64,000 nucleotides of DNA. It comes from CAZNOG01 sp964574635 (GTDB lineage: Bacteria > Bacteroidota > Bacteroidia > Flavobacteriales_D > Cryomorphaceae). Below the pieces are notes generated by a model, which worked only from the letters and a program-made list of their open reading frames with translations, had not been told where the DNA came from and did not search any database. The stretch covers positions 1-64,000 of the forward strand of contig CAZNOG010000014.1 in assembly GCA_964574635.1 (NCBI GenBank). Reading direction: 5' to 3'. Positions 16,827 to 25,238 of this stretch are shown here, one piece after another. Both the position numbers and the translations under genes were made by a program. Numbering within the stretch: the stretch's first letter is position 1; each line of letters begins with the position of its first letter.

Positions 16827-17507
16827 ATGAAAACGGACAAAATACTGATCGTCGACGACGAACCGGACATCATCGATCTCATAGAGTACAACCTCGAAAA
16901 AGAAGGGTACGAAGTAAAATCCGCCACCAACGGTCTGGACGCCATCGAAACGGCGAAGGAATTCTTGCCCGACCTCATCTTGCTCGACGTCATGATGCCC
17001 GAAATGGACGGCATCGAAACGTGCGTGCGCATGCGGGAGATCGAATCGCTGAAACCGAGTTTGATCGCCTTTTTGACCGCGCGAAACGAAGATTACTCGC
17101 AAATCGCCGGTTTCGAAGCCGGTGCCGACGATTACATTTCCAAACCCATCAAGCCCCGGGTTCTGCTTTCCCGCATCCAGGCGCTGCTGCGGAGAAAGGG
17201 CGGCAGCCCACCTGAAGAAGCCCAAGACCTGGGCGACTTAACCATAGACCGCGAAAAGTACGTGGTCACTTTCAAAGGGGATGTCCTCGAATTGCCCAAA
17301 AAGGAATTCGAACTGCTGTCGCTCCTCACCGAAAGCCCCGGCCGCGTGTACACCCGCGAAACCATCTTATCGACCATCTGGGGCGAAGACGCCGTGGTGG
17401 GCGACCGCACCATCGACGTGCACGTGCGCAAGCTGCGTGAAAAAATCGGCAACGATTACATCAAAACCGTCAAAGGGGTGGGCTACAAATTCGACGTGCA
17501 GTCATGA
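16827..17507 (+). CDS. OmpR/PhoB-family response regulator
   Basis: A 226-residue regulator. The receiver domain (1-120) has the acidic pair DD at 10-11, phospho-acceptor Asp54 in ILLDVMMPEMDG, Thr in FLTAR, and Lys106 in ISKPIKP. The winged-helix domain (about 130-226) has the DNA-recognition helix GDRTIDVHVRKLREKIG and wing KTVKGVGYKF. It overlaps the kinase gene by 4 nt (ATGA), which indicates translational coupling. Bacteroidota call this type PhoB/RprY-like; proximity to a Na/Pi cotransporter gene favours phosphate control, but that is inference and RprY-like stress roles are possible. Confidence 0.95.
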   Translation: MKTDKILIVDDEPDIIDLIEYNLEKEGYEVKSATNGLDAIETAKEFLPDLILLDVMMPEMDGIETCVRMREIESLKPSLIAFLTARNEDYSQIAGFEAGADDYISKPIKPRVLLSRIQALLRRKGGSPPEEAQDLGDLTIDREKYVVTFKGDVLELPKKEFELLSLLTESPGRVYTRETILSTIWGEDAVVGDRTIDVHVRKLREKIGNDYIKTVKGVGYKFDVQS

Positions 17508-18544
17508 GGCGCAGCCCGCTGATTTTATCCGCGCTCACCGGTGCCGGGGGCGCCGCGACGATCACCGTGTTGATCTTCGCACTGCTGGCGCTCACGGGAG
17601 TCGAATTCGGGTTTTGGCTGCCCATCGCCGTGTTTTTCCTCTCCTTCGCCGCGTTGTGGTTATTGTTCCATTGGGTTCTGAAGCAATTCATCGTGCGGAG
17701 GATCAAGGCGATTTACAAGAACATGGACGGCCTGAGCAAAAGCAAGGCGCCCTACCGGTACAGCACCCGCCGCGACGTACTTGGCGACGTAAACCGCCAG
17801 GTGATCGATTGGGCCGAGGACCGCATGGCCGAGATCCAAGACCTGAGACAGAAAGAAAACTTCCGGAAGGAATTCGTCGGCAACGTGGCCCACGAGTTGA
17901 AAACACCCATTTTCAGCATACAGGGCTACATCCTCACCTTGCTCGAAGGTGCACTGGAAGACCCGAAATTCAACCGGAAATTCCTGAACAAAGCCGCGAA
18001 ATCGGCGGAGCGCATGACCCGCATCGTGGAAGACCTCGACACCATCACCCAATTCGAGTCGGGAAACCTGAAACTGAAGATCGAAAAGATCGACCTGGTG
18101 GAGCTCACGCGGGAGATCATCGAAAGCCGTGAACAAGAAGCCGACCAGCGCGAAATCGAAGTGACCTTCGACCAGTCGTACGACGCGCCCCTCTACGCCA
18201 TGGCCGACTCCTTCCGCATCAGCCAAGTGCTCACCAACCTGATCACCAACTCCATCAACTACGGCCGGGAGAAAGGTCAAACCTTGGTGAGGTTCGTGGA
18301 TTTGGGCGATCGCTGGCGGGTGGAAATCGAAGACAACGGACCCGGAATCACCAAAGAGCACATCCCGCGATTATTCGAGCGCTTTTACCGGGTAGACAAA
18401 AGCCGCACGCGGGACCAAGGCGGCACGGGATTGGGTCTCGCCATTTGCAAGCACATCATGGAAGCCCACAAGGAAACCCTCACCGTGCAGAGTACGCCGG
18501 GCAAGGGATCCATCTTCGCCTTTACCCTGAAGAAAGCCAAATAA
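17504..18544 (+). CDS. PhoR-like sensor histidine kinase
   Basis: The 346-residue inner-membrane kinase has two N-terminal transmembrane helices (about residues 8-31 and 38-61) with almost no periplasmic loop between them, then a short linker, the HisKA dimerisation helix with His130 in NVAHELKTP, and the HATPase domain: N box LTNLITNSINYG, G1 DNGPGI, F box LFERFYRVDKSRTR and G2 GTGLGLAI. The lack of a sensor loop fits PhoR-type kinases that sense through the membrane or partner transporters. Partner is the regulator encoded immediately upstream. Convergent with the glycosyltransferase gene 21 bp downstream. Confidence 0.95.
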   Translation: MRRSPLILSALTGAGGAATITVLIFALLALTGVEFGFWLPIAVFFLSFAALWLLFHWVLKQFIVRRIKAIYKNMDGLSKSKAPYRYSTRRDVLGDVNRQVIDWAEDRMAEIQDLRQKENFRKEFVGNVAHELKTPIFSIQGYILTLLEGALEDPKFNRKFLNKAAKSAERMTRIVEDLDTITQFESGNLKLKIEKIDLVELTREIIESREQEADQREIEVTFDQSYDAPLYAMADSFRISQVLTNLITNSINYGREKGQTLVRFVDLGDRWRVEIEDNGPGITKEHIPRLFERFYRVDKSRTRDQGGTGLGLAICKHIMEAHKETLTVQSTPGKGSIFAFTLKKAK

Positions 18545-18565
18545 AAGGCCTTCCGCACCTAAAGC

Positions 18566-19618
18566 TCAGGATTTACCGGAATCCAGAAACGCATCCAGCA
18601 CTTCGTCCAAACGGCTCTTTCCCTTGGGCGGCACTGCCAATTTCGAAGCCGAAAGAACGGCATCGGTGGTGAGTGTGTTTTGCGCGGTCGATGCGAACCA
18701 CTTTTTGGCCCTGACGCGGTCGGCCAGATATTCCTGCTCGGATTGACCGGGAGTGGGCACAACGCAGGCTCGGCAACCCAAGGCCATGAGGTCGCAGAGG
18801 GTGGAAAATCCCGACCGTGAAAGCACCACCGACGAGCGCCGCAGTACGTTGCGCAAATCCACGCCGTCTGCGAAGTCCATGCACTCGATGTCCTCGCCCC
18901 AATCCGGCTTCGGCAAGTCGGTGCGACCGCGGATCACGACCTTCCGCCCGGGAATATCCCGAAACACCTCCACCACGCGCTCTTCGAAAATGGACCGCTG
19001 GGGTTCCGGGCCGCTCAGCAGGGCCGTCGCCGAGATATTGCAAAGGGCTTCCCGGCCTCTTCCGAACCGCGACAACCGCCCGATCCACTCAACCTCACCC
19101 TCGTAATGCCGATTGAACGCCAAGTCGCCCGACAAAGAATCGTCGCCCTCTTCGTCGGGGATCCAAACGGCGTTGAACCGATTCATCCACCGCGCTATAA
19201 TCCGATGAGCCATCCCCTGCATCGCCGGTGCTTTTGGACCAAGTTGGTGGGTGATCAATACCGAAGGCAGCACGGGGGAATACGCTCCGTACACGTTGTC
19301 CGAAATGATGTGGGTGACACGCCGATACCGCGCTTCCTCGGACAGAAATTTCCTTTGGCGATCGTTGAGGATGGGCTGTGCGAATGCGCGCCTCCAAATG
19401 GCGGCCGCGGCTCCGCGGGGGTTGTACCTCACTTCGCGGTCGGGAATTTCAAAGGCTTCCACTTCGGGAAAACGGCCTTTGAGGTAGTCCAAACTGCGTC
19501 CCGATCCCGCCAGTACCACTTCGGCGCCTTTTTCCGACAAGGCGCGTACGACAGGCACGCAACGCGTGGCGTGTCCCAAACCCCAATCCAATACCGCGAG
19601 AAGCACCCTGGCAGACAT
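18566..19618 (-). CDS. MurG/GT28-like glycosyltransferase family protein
   Basis: From ATG 19618 (MSARVLLAVLDWGLGHATRC) the protein has 350 residues. The N-terminal half has the GT-B opening motif with DWGLGHATR (residues 9-17) replacing the GGTGGH-type loop of MurG, and the C-terminal half has the sugar-nucleotide site SRSGFSTLCDLMALGC followed by PTPGQSEQEYLA. Such proteins in Bacteroidota are annotated as UDP-N-acetylglucosamine-type glycosyltransferase-like and have no assigned acceptor. No signal peptide, so cytoplasmic. The frame extends upstream to 19753 but the extra residues show no conservation. Donor and acceptor cannot be named from sequence. Confidence 0.82.
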   Translation of the reverse strand: MSARVLLAVLDWGLGHATRCVPVVRALSEKGAEVVLAGSGRSLDYLKGRFPEVEAFEIPDREVRYNPRGAAAAIWRRAFAQPILNDRQRKFLSEEARYRRVTHIISDNVYGAYSPVLPSVLITHQLGPKAPAMQGMAHRIIARWMNRFNAVWIPDEEGDDSLSGDLAFNRHYEGEVEWIGRLSRFGRGREALCNISATALLSGPEPQRSIFEERVVEVFRDIPGRKVVIRGRTDLPKPDWGEDIECMDFADGVDLRNVLRRSSVVLSRSGFSTLCDLMALGCRACVVPTPGQSEQEYLADRVRAKKWFASTAQNTLTTDAVLSASKLAVPPKGKSRLDEVLDAFLDSGKS

Positions 19619-19763
19619 GGAGGCAAATGTAGGTGTGGATTTGTTTCTTTGAAAGAACTCAGTGCGTTCGGTGGATTTCCCGTGAAAAAAAACGGCGGTC
19701 GAAAGGCGTTCCGCACGTGGACCTTGTCCATTCCGATGTGGTGGCAATGCCAAACGGAATGAT

Positions 19764-19771
19764 TAATTTTG
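19764..19771 (+). promoter_or_regulatory. -7 promoter element of trmB
   Basis: TAATTTTG matches TAnnTTTG exactly and ends 11 nt before ATG 19783, so the leader would be only a few nt. It also rules out the upstream in-frame ATGs as the main start. Confidence 0.45.
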
Positions 19772-19782
19772 CGCCTGCGATC

Positions 19783-20493
19783 ATGGCGAAAAAGAAACTG
19801 GAGCGCTTTGCCGAAATGAAGGGGTTCAACTGTGTGTACGAGCCCGATATGGAGGACATTCAATCGGGTGAATACGCGCTGAAGGGAAAGTGGTGTTCCG
19901 ACCACTTCAAAAACGATCACCCCATCACTTTGGAATTGGGCTGTGGAAAAGGCGAATACACCGTGGAGCTCGCGCGTCGAAACCCCGACCGAAATTTCAT
20001 CGGTGTGGACGTGAAGGGTGCCAGGATGTGGAGGGGTTCGAAAACCGCACATTCCGAAGGGCTTGAAAACGTGGTTTTTTTGCGCACGAAAATCGAGTTC
20101 ATCGAAGCGTTTTTCGCTCCCGGCGAGGTGTCGGAAATCTGGTTGACCTTCTCCGACCCCCAGCCCAAAGACCGCAAAGGAACGAAGAGGCTGACGGGCG
20201 CACCCTTTCTGGAGCGCTACCGACGAATCATGAAACCCGATGGCATCGTGCATTTGAAAACCGACAGCACCATCCTTTCGGAAGCCACGCTCGACACGCT
20301 CCGAGAGGAGGGAATCGAGCCTGAGGTCGTGTACGACGACGTGCACGGGAGCGACCGCCACAGCCTGTCCGCCGAAGAAGCGGAAGTACTGGACATCCGC
20401 ACGTTTTACGAGAGGATGTTTTTGGAAAAAGGCAAAAAGATCAATTACATCCGTTTTCGGTTGAGTGAAAGAGTCGGCGAAAATATCGGATGA
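19783..20493 (+). CDS. trmB: tRNA (guanine-N7-)-methyltransferase
   Basis: A 236-residue SAM-dependent enzyme that makes m7G46 in the variable loop of tRNAs. It shows the SAM-binding motif LELGCGKGEYTVELA (about residues 50-64), the second acidic motif NFIGVDVKGARMW, and the family signature LTFSDPQPKDRK (about 121-132) near the tRNA-binding face. Start ATG 19783 (MAKKKLERF) is set by the promoter element 11 nt upstream. It overlaps the following alkyltransferase-like gene by 29 nt, so the two are probably co-translated. Confidence 0.95.
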   Translation: MAKKKLERFAEMKGFNCVYEPDMEDIQSGEYALKGKWCSDHFKNDHPITLELGCGKGEYTVELARRNPDRNFIGVDVKGARMWRGSKTAHSEGLENVVFLRTKIEFIEAFFAPGEVSEIWLTFSDPQPKDRKGTKRLTGAPFLERYRRIMKPDGIVHLKTDSTILSEATLDTLREEGIEPEVVYDDVHGSDRHSLSAEEAEVLDIRTFYERMFLEKGKKINYIRFRLSERVGENIG

Positions 20494-20833
20494 GAACCGC
20501 GATTTTTTCGATGCGGTTTACGAAGTGACCCGGTTGATTCCCCGAGGGCGAGTCACCAGTTACGGCGCCATCGCCAAGTACCTCGGTTCGGGGCGATCCG
20601 CCCGCATGGTAGGATGGGCCATGGCCGCATCGCATAGATTGCCCCGCCCCGTTCCCGCGCATCGGGTGGTCAACCGCACGGGGGTGTTGACGGGAAAGCA
20701 TCACTTCGGTGAAAACCGCATGCAAGTCCTCCTCGAAGAAGAGGGCGTGCGGGTGGAAAACGACCGGGTGGTGGACTTTGAACAACGTTTTTGGGATCCC
20801 GGACGGGATCCGGAATTGAATCCTTTTGACTGA
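20465..20833 (+). CDS. Alkyltransferase-like DNA repair protein (no active-site Cys)
   Basis: A 122-residue protein of the MGMT C-terminal fold. The DNA-binding half shows FFDAVYEVTRLIPRGRVTSY and the helix-turn-helix SGRSARMVGWAMA. The active-site box reads PAHRVV with Ala65 where MGMT has the alkyl-accepting Cys (PCHRV), so it cannot remove alkyl groups. Known alkyltransferase-like (ATL) proteins bind O6-alkylguanine and pass it to nucleotide excision repair. The start is GTG 20465, directly after an in-frame TGA; the conserved residues begin soon after, so no other start fits. Overlaps trmB by 29 nt. Confidence 0.9.
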   Translation: MKESAKISDENRDFFDAVYEVTRLIPRGRVTSYGAIAKYLGSGRSARMVGWAMAASHRLPRPVPAHRVVNRTGVLTGKHHFGENRMQVLLEEEGVRVENDRVVDFEQRFWDPGRDPELNPFD

Positions 20834-20838
20834 AAACC

Positions 20839-21921
20839 ATGACTCTCAACGAAGAAAACATAAAGAATGCACTTGGCCACGTCATCGAACCGGATGTAAA
20901 GAAAGACATCGTGGAACTCGATCTGGTGCACAACATCCAAATCAAAGACGGCGAGGTGAGTTTTGAACTCCACGCCCTCAACGCCGCAATGCATGCTCGA
21001 AAGCGCCTCGAAGATGCGTGCAGGTTCGCCCTGGAACGCCATTTCGGAAAAGACCTGAAAGTGCACATCGACGTGAAATTGCTTTCGGCCAAAGAACGGG
21101 CTCCCGAGCAGCGAAAAGTCTTGCCCGGCGTGAAGAACATCATCGCGGTGGCTTCGGGAAAAGGCGGCGTAGGCAAATCGACCGTGGCTTCCAATCTCGC
21201 CGCCGGACTCGCCTTGGAAGGACACAGCGTGGGATTGCTCGACGCCGACATCTACGGGCCTTCCATGCCGCTGATGTACGACGTAGAAAAAGACAAGCCC
21301 ACCACGAGGGAAATAGACGGCAAAAACTACATCATACCCGTGGAAAATTACGGCGTGAAGCTCCTCTCCATCGGGTTTTTCGCCGACACTTCCCAAGCGG
21401 TCGTGTGGCGCGGTCCCATGGCCAGTAAAGCCCTGAACCAAATGTTCAACGACGCCTATTGGGGGCCCCTCGATTACATGATCATCGACCTGCCCCCGGG
21501 GACGGGCGACATCCACCTGAGTCTGGTTTCGGGAGTTCCGTTGACCGGTGCCATCGTAGTCAGCACGCCGCAAAACATCGCCTTGGCCGATGCGCGGAAG
21601 GCCGTGTCGATGTTCCGCCTTGAAGCCATCAAAGTGCCGGTTTTGGGCATTGTGGAAAACATGGCGTACTTCACCCCGCCGGAATTGCCGAACAACAAAT
21701 ACTACATCTTCGGACAATCCGGGGCAAAGCATTTGGCGGAAGAAATCGGGGTGCCCTTTCTCGGTGAGGTTCCCATCATCGAATCCATCCGGCAATCGGG
21801 CGACGTCGGACGACCGGCGGTTTTGCAGGACGACACCCCGTCGTCGCGCGCTTTCCGACAAATAATTAGTAATTTTGTTCAATCCGAAACGCGTCGTCGG
21901 GAAGCGGTCAAAGCGCTGTAA
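20839..21921 (+). CDS. Mrp/NBP35-family Fe-S cluster carrier ATPase (no CxxC)
   Basis: A 360-residue P-loop ATPase with an N-terminal MIP18/DUF59 domain (1-85) and a deviant Walker A GKGGVGKST (107-115). The Walker B-like DLPPGTGDIH and the TPQNIALADARK stretch are standard Mrp. It should act in the cytosol in Fe-S cluster assembly or transfer. In many Mrp proteins a CxxC near residue 280 binds a bridging cluster; here the region reads ENMAYFTPPELPNNKYYIFG with no Cys, so cluster binding, if any, must differ. It is followed after 63 bp by a NifU-domain gene, a common pairing. Five bp separate it from the upstream gene. Confidence 0.95.
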   Translation: MTLNEENIKNALGHVIEPDVKKDIVELDLVHNIQIKDGEVSFELHALNAAMHARKRLEDACRFALERHFGKDLKVHIDVKLLSAKERAPEQRKVLPGVKNIIAVASGKGGVGKSTVASNLAAGLALEGHSVGLLDADIYGPSMPLMYDVEKDKPTTREIDGKNYIIPVENYGVKLLSIGFFADTSQAVVWRGPMASKALNQMFNDAYWGPLDYMIIDLPPGTGDIHLSLVSGVPLTGAIVVSTPQNIALADARKAVSMFRLEAIKVPVLGIVENMAYFTPPELPNNKYYIFGQSGAKHLAEEIGVPFLGEVPIIESIRQSGDVGRPAVLQDDTPSSRAFRQIISNFVQSETRRREAVKAL

Positions 21922-21984
21922 AGCACGGACGTGAAAGGCGAAACGCAAAGATTCAAGTCGGCGCACACAAGAAAAACGAACGCC

Positions 21985-22236
21985 ATGGAAAGTTTGGAAG
22001 CAAGAGTGGAAGAAGCGTTGCAGCAGATCAGACCTTATCTGGAAGCCGATCGGGGAAACATCTCCCTGGTGGAAATTACCGAGGGAATGATCGCCAAAGT
22101 AGAGCTCCACGGCGCGTGCCGCGACTGCTCGATGAGCTTCATGACCATGCGCGCCGGAGTGGAAGAAAGCATCCGGAGCTCCGTTCCGGAAATCAAGGGG
22201 GTCGTCGCGATCAATTCTCTCGTTCCTTCCAGATAG
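21985..22236 (+). CDS. NifU C-terminal-domain Fe-S scaffold protein
   Basis: From ATG 21985 (MESLEARVEE) this is an 83-residue stand-alone NifU C-terminal domain with the cluster-binding CxxC at Cys45 and Cys48 (GACRDCSMS) and the following helix FMTMRAGVEESI. Such proteins carry a [4Fe-4S] cluster between two subunits and deliver it to targets. It lies just downstream of the Mrp ATPase and upstream of the ferredoxin oxidoreductase genes, which need Fe-S clusters and their electron partners. The frame opens at 21931 but the extra residues (MKGETQRF) look like leader. Confidence 0.9.
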   Translation: MESLEARVEEALQQIRPYLEADRGNISLVEITEGMIAKVELHGACRDCSMSFMTMRAGVEESIRSSVPEIKGVVAINSLVPSR

Positions 22237-22294
22237 ACCGAAGGCGCGTTTCCCTCACCCCCGACACCGAACAATTCAATAAAATCCAATCACA

Positions 22295-24163
22295 TTGGAA
22301 GAGATAAAAATCAAAGAGCCTACGCGGGTTAAAGAGATAAAAAAGGATGTAACCATCCTTTTTGCCGGCGATTCCGGCGACGGAATCCAACTCACGGGCA
22401 GCCAGTTTACCAACACCACGGCGCTGTTTGGAAACGACATCAGCACCTTTCCAAATTTCCCCGCGGAAATTCGCGCACCCCAAGGCACCATCGCCGGTGT
22501 ATCGGGTTTCCAGTTGAATTTCGGCAGCGTGGAAATATTCACGCCCGGCGACAAGTGCGACGTGCTGGTGGCCATGAACGCCGCAGCGCTGAAAGCCAAC
22601 TTGGACAAGCTGAAAATCGGCCGCACCATCATCGCCAATACGTCGGGTTTCGACAAGAAAAACCTGAAGCTCGCGGGCTACCTCGACATGGAAAACCCGC
22701 TCGAAAACAATTCACTCGGAAAATACCGCGTGATTGAAATCGACGTGACCAAGCTCACCCGGGAGGCCCTAAAAGATTCCGATCTGGGCGTAAAAGAAAA
22801 GGATCGGAGCAAAAACATGTTCGTCCTCGGGTTTTTGTACTGGATGTACAACCGGGAGATGCAACCCACGGAGAACTTCATCCGAAAAAAATTCCAAGGT
22901 CGCCAAGACCTCATCGACGCCAACATCGCGGTATTGAGGGCGGGATACAATTACGGAGACACCTCCGAAACTTTTACCACTCGCTTCGAAGTGAAGCCCG
23001 CCCCGCTGCCCAAGGGCGTGTACCGCAACATCGCGGGCAACCAAGCTTTGGCTCTCGGACTTCTGGCGGCCGCGAAAAAAGCGGACATGCCCCTGTTCTA
23101 CGGCAGTTACCCCATCACCCCGGCTTCCGACATTCTCCACGAATTGTCCAAACACAAAAACATGGGCGTGCGGTCCTTCCAGGCGGAAGACGAAATCGCC
23201 GCGGTCACTTCGGCCATAGGCGCGTCTTTCGGCGGGAATTTGGGGGTGACGGCGTCGAGCGGTCCGGGTATCGCTCTGAAAGGGGAAGCCTTGGGCCTCG
23301 CCATGATCTTGGAATTGCCTCTGGTGGTGGTCAACGTACAGAGGGGTGGCCCGTCGACGGGCTTGCCCACCAAAACCGAACAAGCCGACTTGCTGCAAGC
23401 CCTGTACGGCCGCAACGGCGAAGCGCCCATTCCGGTGCTGGCGGCATCCTCACCCCGCGATTGTTTCTACACCGCGTTCGAGGCCGTTCGCATCGCACTC
23501 GAACACATGACCCCGGTGTTTTTGCTCTCCGACGGATACATCGGCAATGGCTCGGAACCATGGAAATTTCCGCTTTCACGGGACTTGGGTTCTATCCACC
23601 CACCGAAAATCGATCGAAAGGGAGAGGGAGAATTCCAGCCCTACGCCAGGGATGAAAAATTCGTAAGGCGATGGGCCATCCCGGGCACGCCGGGATTGGA
23701 GCACCGCATCGGCGGTTTGGAAAAACAAGACCTCACCGGAAACGTGTCCTACGATCCGAAAAACCACGAAAAGATGGTCGGCCTGCGCGCCGCCAAAGTG
23801 GAAAAGATCGCCGATTTCATTCCCCTCCAAACGGTCGACTCGGGTCCGGATGAAGGCAAAGTTTGTATCCTCGGATGGGGATCGACCTATGGGGCGATCC
23901 GTACGGCGGTGAAAACCCTGACCGAAGAAGGCATGGAAGTATCGCACATCCACTTGCGCCATCTTTTCCCATTCCCGAAAAACTTGGGCGAATTGCTGAA
24001 AAACTTCACCCACGTGTTGGTTCCCGAGCTCAACAACGGGCAGCTGGTCAAACTCATTCGCAGCGAATATTTGATCGACGCCAAATCCATTACCAAAATC
24101 CAAGGCATGCCTTTTTCCTCCTCGGAAATCCGCGATGCCGTCATGCCCTATCTCGCATCATGA
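22295..24163 (+). CDS. korA: 2-oxoglutarate:ferredoxin oxidoreductase, fused gamma/alpha subunit
   Basis: The 622-residue subunit begins with the gamma domain (about 1-190, GDSGDGIQLTGSQF at 24-37) fused to the alpha/pyrimidine-binding domain (about 200-622, with YPITPASDILHELSKH and EDEIAAVTSAIGASFGG). With KorB it oxidatively decarboxylates 2-oxoglutarate (or a similar 2-oxoacid) to the acyl-CoA, reducing ferredoxin. The start is TTG 22295: an in-frame TAA lies 12 nt upstream and no ATG occurs before the conserved N-terminus. The gene overlaps korB by 4 nt. Substrate choice of 2-oxoglutarate over pyruvate is from family resemblance. Confidence 0.92.
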   Translation: MEEIKIKEPTRVKEIKKDVTILFAGDSGDGIQLTGSQFTNTTALFGNDISTFPNFPAEIRAPQGTIAGVSGFQLNFGSVEIFTPGDKCDVLVAMNAAALKANLDKLKIGRTIIANTSGFDKKNLKLAGYLDMENPLENNSLGKYRVIEIDVTKLTREALKDSDLGVKEKDRSKNMFVLGFLYWMYNREMQPTENFIRKKFQGRQDLIDANIAVLRAGYNYGDTSETFTTRFEVKPAPLPKGVYRNIAGNQALALGLLAAAKKADMPLFYGSYPITPASDILHELSKHKNMGVRSFQAEDEIAAVTSAIGASFGGNLGVTASSGPGIALKGEALGLAMILELPLVVVNVQRGGPSTGLPTKTEQADLLQALYGRNGEAPIPVLAASSPRDCFYTAFEAVRIALEHMTPVFLLSDGYIGNGSEPWKFPLSRDLGSIHPPKIDRKGEGEFQPYARDEKFVRRWAIPGTPGLEHRIGGLEKQDLTGNVSYDPKNHEKMVGLRAAKVEKIADFIPLQTVDSGPDEGKVCILGWGSTYGAIRTAVKTLTEEGMEVSHIHLRHLFPFPKNLGELLKNFTHVLVPELNNGQLVKLIRSEYLIDAKSITKIQGMPFSSSEIRDAVMPYLAS

Positions 24164-25191
24164 ATACCGAAGCGCCTACATACACTCCAAAAGATTTCGC
24201 CACGGACCAAGAGGTGCGCTGGTGCCCCGGGTGCGGGGATTACTCGATACTGAAGCAAGTGCAAAGCGTGTTGCCCGACGCGGGCTTTCCGAAGGAGAAA
24301 ATCGTATTCATTTCGGGCATAGGTTGTTCCTCGCGCTTTCCGTATTACATGGATACTTACGGCATCCACGGCATCCACGGTCGGGCACCGGCCATCGCGG
24401 CGGGACTCAAAATCGCAAATCCGGATTTGAGCGTGTGGGTAATCACCGGCGACGGCGATTCCTTGTCCATCGGAGGGAACCACCTCATCCACGCCCTGAG
24501 ACGGAACTTCGACATCAATATCCTTTTGTTCAACAACGAGATTTACGGATTGACCAAAGGCCAGTATTCACCCACTTCGCCGGAAGGAAAGGTGACCAAA
24601 TCCACGCCCATGGGTTCGGTGGACCACCCTTTCAACCCGTTGGCTCTGGCCCGGGGTGCGGGAGGAACGTTCATCGCGCGCGCCTTGGATAGGGATCCAA
24701 AACATCTGAGGGTGGTGCTCAACGAAGCGAACCGCCACAAAGGGACCTCCCTGGTGGAGATTTACCAAAACTGCAACGTGTTCAACGACGGTGCCTTCGA
24801 GGTATTCACCGACAAAGCGACCAAAGCCGAAACGACCATCTTCGTGGAAGACGGCCAACCCCTCGTGTTCGGAGAAAACGACTCCAAGGGCATCGTTTTG
24901 GACGGTGCGCAGCCCCGCGTGGTGAATCTCGAAAACGGCGAAGCCTCAAAAAACGATCTCTGGGTTCACGATTCTTCCAACCGCTTCAAGGCGGCTACCT
25001 TGTTGAGATGCTTCGATGCGCCCGACGCTGCGGCCGGCGGCTTGCCGAGGCCTTTCGGAGTGATTTTCAAGGAGGATAAAACCTGTTACGAAGACCTGCT
25101 CCACGGCCAGATCCAAACGGCGATAGACACCAAAGGTCCCGGCGACCTCGACGCGTTGTTGCGCGGAGAAAACACGTGGGAAATCGTTTGA
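24160..25191 (+). CDS. korB: 2-oxoglutarate:ferredoxin oxidoreductase, beta subunit
   Basis: This 343-residue thiamine-diphosphate-binding subunit starts MNTEAPTYTPKDFA at ATG 24160, overlapping the korA stop (ATGA). It contains WCPGCGDYSIL (about residues 21-31), the TPP/Mg motif GDGDSLSIGGNHLIHA (about 97-112) and NNEIYGLTKGQYSPTS. It forms the catalytic heterodimer with KorA. A dehydrogenase-type sucA at the right end of the window means the cell has two different enzymes for this TCA step. The stop is followed within 48 bp by the convergent GH57-type gene. Confidence 0.93.
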   Translation: MNTEAPTYTPKDFATDQEVRWCPGCGDYSILKQVQSVLPDAGFPKEKIVFISGIGCSSRFPYYMDTYGIHGIHGRAPAIAAGLKIANPDLSVWVITGDGDSLSIGGNHLIHALRRNFDINILLFNNEIYGLTKGQYSPTSPEGKVTKSTPMGSVDHPFNPLALARGAGGTFIARALDRDPKHLRVVLNEANRHKGTSLVEIYQNCNVFNDGAFEVFTDKATKAETTIFVEDGQPLVFGENDSKGIVLDGAQPRVVNLENGEASKNDLWVHDSSNRFKAATLLRCFDAPDAAAGGLPRPFGVIFKEDKTCYEDLLHGQIQTAIDTKGPGDLDALLRGENTWEIV

Positions 25192-25238
25192 CGAATAACC
25201 ACGAGGTTGTCAGCGAGAATTATTGAAGTAGTATCCCG

